A stretch of 22,360 bases of DNA from PALSA-612 sp964595575 (lineage in GTDB: Bacteria; Actinomycetota; Thermoleophilia; Gaiellales; Gaiellaceae): positions 1 through 22,360 of the forward strand of contig CAZQRA010000041.1 in NCBI GenBank assembly GCA_964595575.1, given 5' to 3'. Of this stretch, positions 20,557 through 22,360 are shown in pieces (within the stretch, counting starts at the first letter, position 1; every line of letters starts with the position of its first letter). The notes beneath the pieces were generated by a model that saw only the letters and a program-made list of their open reading frames with translations, was not told the DNA's origin and ran no database searches. Position numbers and translations under genes: made by a program.

Positions 20557-21198
20557 CTACTCCTCCTTCTTCGGTTCCGGTTCTTCTCCTGTGGACAGAT
20601 GCGACCCCTCCTCGAGGCGCGGGCCCGCCTCTCGTGGCTCTCCCCGCTCGCCCTCTCCCGGGGCCTCGCCCCCTGCCTCTCGCAGCTTCTCGGCTCGAGC
20701 CTCGAGCAGGCCCACGAGATCGCGCAGAGGAGCGGCGACGAGCCCCACCACCGCCTGCAGGGGGGCGACGAGGGCGCCCAGCACTTGACCCCGCAGCACG
20801 TCCAGGGTGGGGAGGGTAGCCAGCGTCTCCGCCTCCTCAGCCGAGATCAGCCGGCCGTGCAGGAGGCCGCCCTTGACGGCGAGGAGGCGGGTCTGGCGAG
20901 CGGTCTCCCGCAGGGCCTTGGCCACCGCCACCGGATCGCCCCCCGCCTCCAGGAAGGCGATCGCCGTGGGCCCCTCCAGCAGGGCAAGCAGCGCCGGGAC
21001 GTCGGCGGCCTCGGCCGCCCGGCGGGTGAGGGAGTTCTTCACCACCGTGAGTCGAGCGCCGTGCTCGAGCAGCCGCGAGCGCAGGGCGTCCATCTCCTTC
21101 ATCGTGAGGCCGCGGTAGTCGGCCGCAAGCAGGGTATCGGTGGCCCGGAGGCGCTCCGTGAGCTCAGCCACGATCCGCTCTTTGTCCGCTCTCAGCAT
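20557..21198 (-). CDS. rplJ: 50S ribosomal protein L10
   Basis: L10 anchors L12 dimers to the ribosome and, as the L10-L12 complex, represses its own operon by binding the mRNA leader. The start chosen is ATG 21198 (MLRADKERIVAELTERLR), eight bases after GGAGG. A TTG at 21219 and an ATG at 21213 lie in frame upstream, but the ATG overlaps that binding site. The 213-aa product contains the rRNA-binding N-terminal domain (LLAADYRGLTMKEMDALR, VVKNSLTRRA) and the L12-binding helix (LVAPLQAVVGLVAAPLRDLVGLLEARAEK). A Glu/Gly/Pro-rich tail of about 45 residues follows this helix, longer than usual. Confidence 0.95.
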   Translation of the reverse strand: MLRADKERIVAELTERLRATDTLLAADYRGLTMKEMDALRSRLLEHGARLTVVKNSLTRRAAEAADVPALLALLEGPTAIAFLEAGGDPVAVAKALRETARQTRLLAVKGGLLHGRLISAEEAETLATLPTLDVLRGQVLGALVAPLQAVVGLVAAPLRDLVGLLEARAEKLREAGGEAPGEGERGEPREAGPRLEEGSHLSTGEEPEPKKEE

Positions 21199-21226
21199 CG
21201 GCTCTCCCTCCATCGCCAAGGCTCGC

Positions 21227-21320
21227 CGGCAACGAGCCCGGGCCAGCCTGGCAGCTGATCGCGGGCCCGCCTCGGCTGGGCTTCTGCCTCTCGGCCGCCA
21301 GCTGTCTCGGGCGAGCGCGT
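21227..21320 (-). promoter_or_regulatory. L10-type mRNA leader (autoregulatory)
   Basis: The rplA-rplJ gap of 132 nt contains CCGAGACAGCTGGCGG (21310-21295), which resembles the conserved entry segment of bacterial L10 leaders, followed by GGCCGAGAGGC. A closing stem forms between CAGCTGGC (21304-21297) and GCCAGGCTG (21252-21244) with one bulged base. A GGCTCG/CGAGCC hairpin (21238-21220) lies close to the rplJ ribosome binding site. In other bacteria the L10-L12 complex binds such leaders to repress translation. Assignment is by pattern and position; no covariance model was run. Confidence 0.6.
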
Positions 21321-21330
21321 GGACACCTCG

Positions 21331-22083
21331 TCAGGCGGAGACTACCTCCTTCCGCGCGTGCGCCGCCGGCGCCTGCGTCAGCTCCTCGACGATGTCCCGC
21401 GTCCGGGAGGGATCGACCCGGACGCCGGGCCCCATGGTGGTGGTCAAGGTGATCGAGCGGATGTAGCGGCCCTTGGCCGCTGCCGGCTTGGCCCGAACGA
21501 TCTCCTCTACCACGGCCGCGTAGTTCTCGAGGAGCCGGCGCAGGTCGAAGCTCTTCTTGCCGATGGGGACATGGACGTTGGCCCCCCGGTCGGTGCGGTA
21601 CTCGATCCTCCCCGCCTTAGCGTCCCGCACCGCCTTGCCGATGTCGAAGGTGACCGTTCCCGTCTTGGGGTTGGGCATCTTGCCCCGCGGCCCCAGGATG
21701 CGACCGAGCTTGCCCACGACCCCCATCATGTCGGGCGTGGCGATGGCCACGTCGAAGTCGTCGAAGCCCTGCTCGATGCGGGCGGCCAGATCGGCGGCGC
21801 CCACCACCTCGGCCCCCGCCTCCTCTGCCTCCTTGGCCTTCTCGCCCTCGGCGAAGACGGCGACGCGCACCTGCCGACCAGTGCCGTGGGGAAGCATCAG
21901 CGTCCCCCGCAGCTGTTGGTCGGCGTGGCGCACGTTGAGCCCCAGCCGGAAGTGCACCTCCACGGTCTCGTCGAAGGCGGCTCCGTCGAGGCTCTTCAGG
22001 AGCTCGAGGGCCTGAAGGGGGCTGTAGACGCGCTCCCGGTCGACCCGGGCCCGCGCCTCGAGGTAGCGCCTGCTCCGCCTCAC
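21331..22083 (-). CDS. rplA: 50S ribosomal protein L1
   Basis: L1 forms the mobile stalk near the E site and helps release deacylated tRNA. The 250-aa protein begins at GTG 22083 (MRRSRRYLEARARVDRERVYSP), seven bases after GGGAGG. It carries family segments FDETVEVHFRLGLNVRHADQQLRG, VVGKLGRILGPRGKMPNPKTGTVT (spread over about 120-145) and the C-terminal SITLTTTMGPGVRVDPS. In most bacteria rplK lies directly upstream; here at least 277 nt of non-coding repeat-rich DNA precede it and no L11 tail is visible. Identity is certain. Confidence 0.97.
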   Translation of the reverse strand: MRRSRRYLEARARVDRERVYSPLQALELLKSLDGAAFDETVEVHFRLGLNVRHADQQLRGTLMLPHGTGRQVRVAVFAEGEKAKEAEEAGAEVVGAADLAARIEQGFDDFDVAIATPDMMGVVGKLGRILGPRGKMPNPKTGTVTFDIGKAVRDAKAGRIEYRTDRGANVHVPIGKKSFDLRRLLENYAAVVEEIVRAKPAAAKGRYIRSITLTTTMGPGVRVDPSRTRDIVEELTQAPAAHARKEVVSA

Positions 22084-22145
22084 TCGGCTCCCTCCCTAGG
22101 CCTCGCTGGCGGGACCCCCGGCTCCCCGACCAACCTCCCCCTGAA

Positions 22146-22215
22146 GAAGGGGGTGCACGGGGGAAACATGGTTTCCCCCGTGATCGAAACCCTGTTTCCC
22201 CCACGAGCCCCCTTC
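22146..22215. repeat. Nested inverted repeat built from GGGGGAAAC half-sites
   Basis: CACGGGGGAAAC, loop ATG, GTTTCCCCCGTG (22156-22182) is a perfect 12-pair hairpin. A second GTTTCCCCC copy at 22194-22202 follows. The outer arms at 22146-22167 and 22194-22215 pair imperfectly over 22 bases (GAAGGGGG and GGGGAAAC match, the six bases between do not). The left arm therefore has two alternative partners. Confidence 0.7.
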
Positions 22216-22247
22216 TCGCCGGCCGCGCCACGCACGCCGCCGGCGCA

Positions 22248-22271
22248 GCGGGAAACCTCCCGGTTTCCCGC
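22248..22271. repeat. Perfect 10-bp hairpin with GGGAAACC arms
   Basis: GCGGGAAACC, loop TCCC, GGTTTCCCGC is a perfect inverted repeat. It shares the GGGAAAC core with the 22146-22215 element but has different flanks, so the two are related in core rather than exact copies. Confidence 0.7.
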
Positions 22272-22291
22272 CACCCTTCCCCGGGCCTGTC

Positions 22292-22313
22292 GGTGGAAGC
22301 TCACGCTTCCACC
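22292..22313. repeat. Perfect 9-bp hairpin with GGTGGAAGC arms
   Basis: GGTGGAAGC, loop TCAC, GCTTCCACC is a perfect inverted repeat. It has the same design as its neighbours (purine-rich arm, three- or four-base loop) but a different core. It is the third hairpin within 160 bases. Confidence 0.7.
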
Positions 22314-22345
22314 TCCACGCCCGTCGCTCGGCGTCGCCTCGCTCC

Positions 22346-22357
22346 CGTGGGGGAAAC
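22346..22357. repeat. Additional GGGGGAAAC half-site at the window edge
   Basis: CGTGGGGGAAAC is the exact reverse complement of GTTTCCCCCACG at 22194-22205, 140 bases away. Its own partner may lie beyond the window, so the repeat cluster probably continues upstream. Confidence 0.6.
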
Positions 22358-22360
22358 CCT

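Larger units (their letters stand above)
22084..22360. other. Hairpin-rich spacer upstream of rplA (no gene)
   Basis: No convincing gene or sigma-70 promoter is visible in these 277 bases. The spacer is dominated by perfect short inverted repeats, most with a GGGAAAC/GTTTCCC core, listed separately. The only open frame (22080-22304, minus strand) is made largely of the repeats and resembles no protein family I know. The upstream gene lies beyond the window edge. Confidence 0.7.

Noticed and set aside
21199..21219. Upstream TTG (21219) or ATG (21213) as the rplJ start
   Set aside because: The ATG at 21213 overlaps the GGAGG that is ideally spaced for the ATG at 21198, where the L10 family N-terminus begins.
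22080..22304. Minus-strand open frame of 74 codons upstream of rplA
   Set aside because: It is composed mainly of the palindromic repeats, overlaps the rplA start and resembles no known protein family.
22146..22357. CRISPR array suggested by repeated GTTTCCC/GGGAAAC motifs
   Set aside because: Copies alternate in orientation, have unequal flanks and irregular spacing, and there are no uniform spacers.

Overview
The window is a very GC-rich bacterial housekeeping region. Almost every gene lies on the minus strand, so transcription runs from high to low coordinates. In that direction the order is rplA, rplJ, rplL, rpoB, rpoC, a secreted protein of unknown function, then (after one gene on the opposite strand) rpsL, rpsG, fusA, tuf, rpsJ, rplC, rplD, rplW, rplB, rpsS, rplV and the start of rpsC. 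This is the classic beta operon followed by the str and S10 operons. High GC, many GTG starts, actinobacterial-type L3, RpoB and RpoC sequence, and the order rpoB-rpoC-rpsL-rpsG-fusA-tuf-rpsJ point to Actinomycetota. A deep-branching class such as Thermoleophilia is my best guess; this is inference, with no database search.

Layout. At 22084-22360 a gene-free spacer upstream of rplA is packed with perfect short hairpins sharing a GGGAAAC core. At 20157-22083 lie rplA, an L10-type leader, rplJ and rplL. At 19887-20156 lies a structured spacer with a likely rpoBC promoter. At 11558-19886 lie rpoB and rpoC. At 8469-11561 is the least expected part: a signal-peptide protein whose GTG start overlaps the rpoC stop, and a convergent plus-strand GAF-GGDEF diguanylate cyclase. 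At 8332-8468 the divergent rpsL/GGDEF spacer carries a good rpsL promoter with a perfect palindrome between its -35 and -10. From 8331 down to 1, twelve translation genes are packed with spacers of 0-18 nt or short overlaps, so str and S10 look like one transcription unit.

How the genes work together. The minus-strand genes build RNA polymerase (beta, beta prime), the ribosomal stalk (L10, L12) and its neighbour L1, the decoding-centre proteins S12 and S7, elongation factors G and Tu, and the first S10-operon proteins. The two accessory genes do not belong to this machinery by sequence. One is exported and probably cotranslated with rpoC; the other is a membrane-anchored c-di-GMP synthase with an intact catalytic motif and inhibitory site.

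No gene-free stretch exceeds 300 bases; the longest is the 277-nt spacer at 22084-22360. I saw no tRNA, rRNA, insertion sequence, CRISPR array or strong intrinsic terminator.
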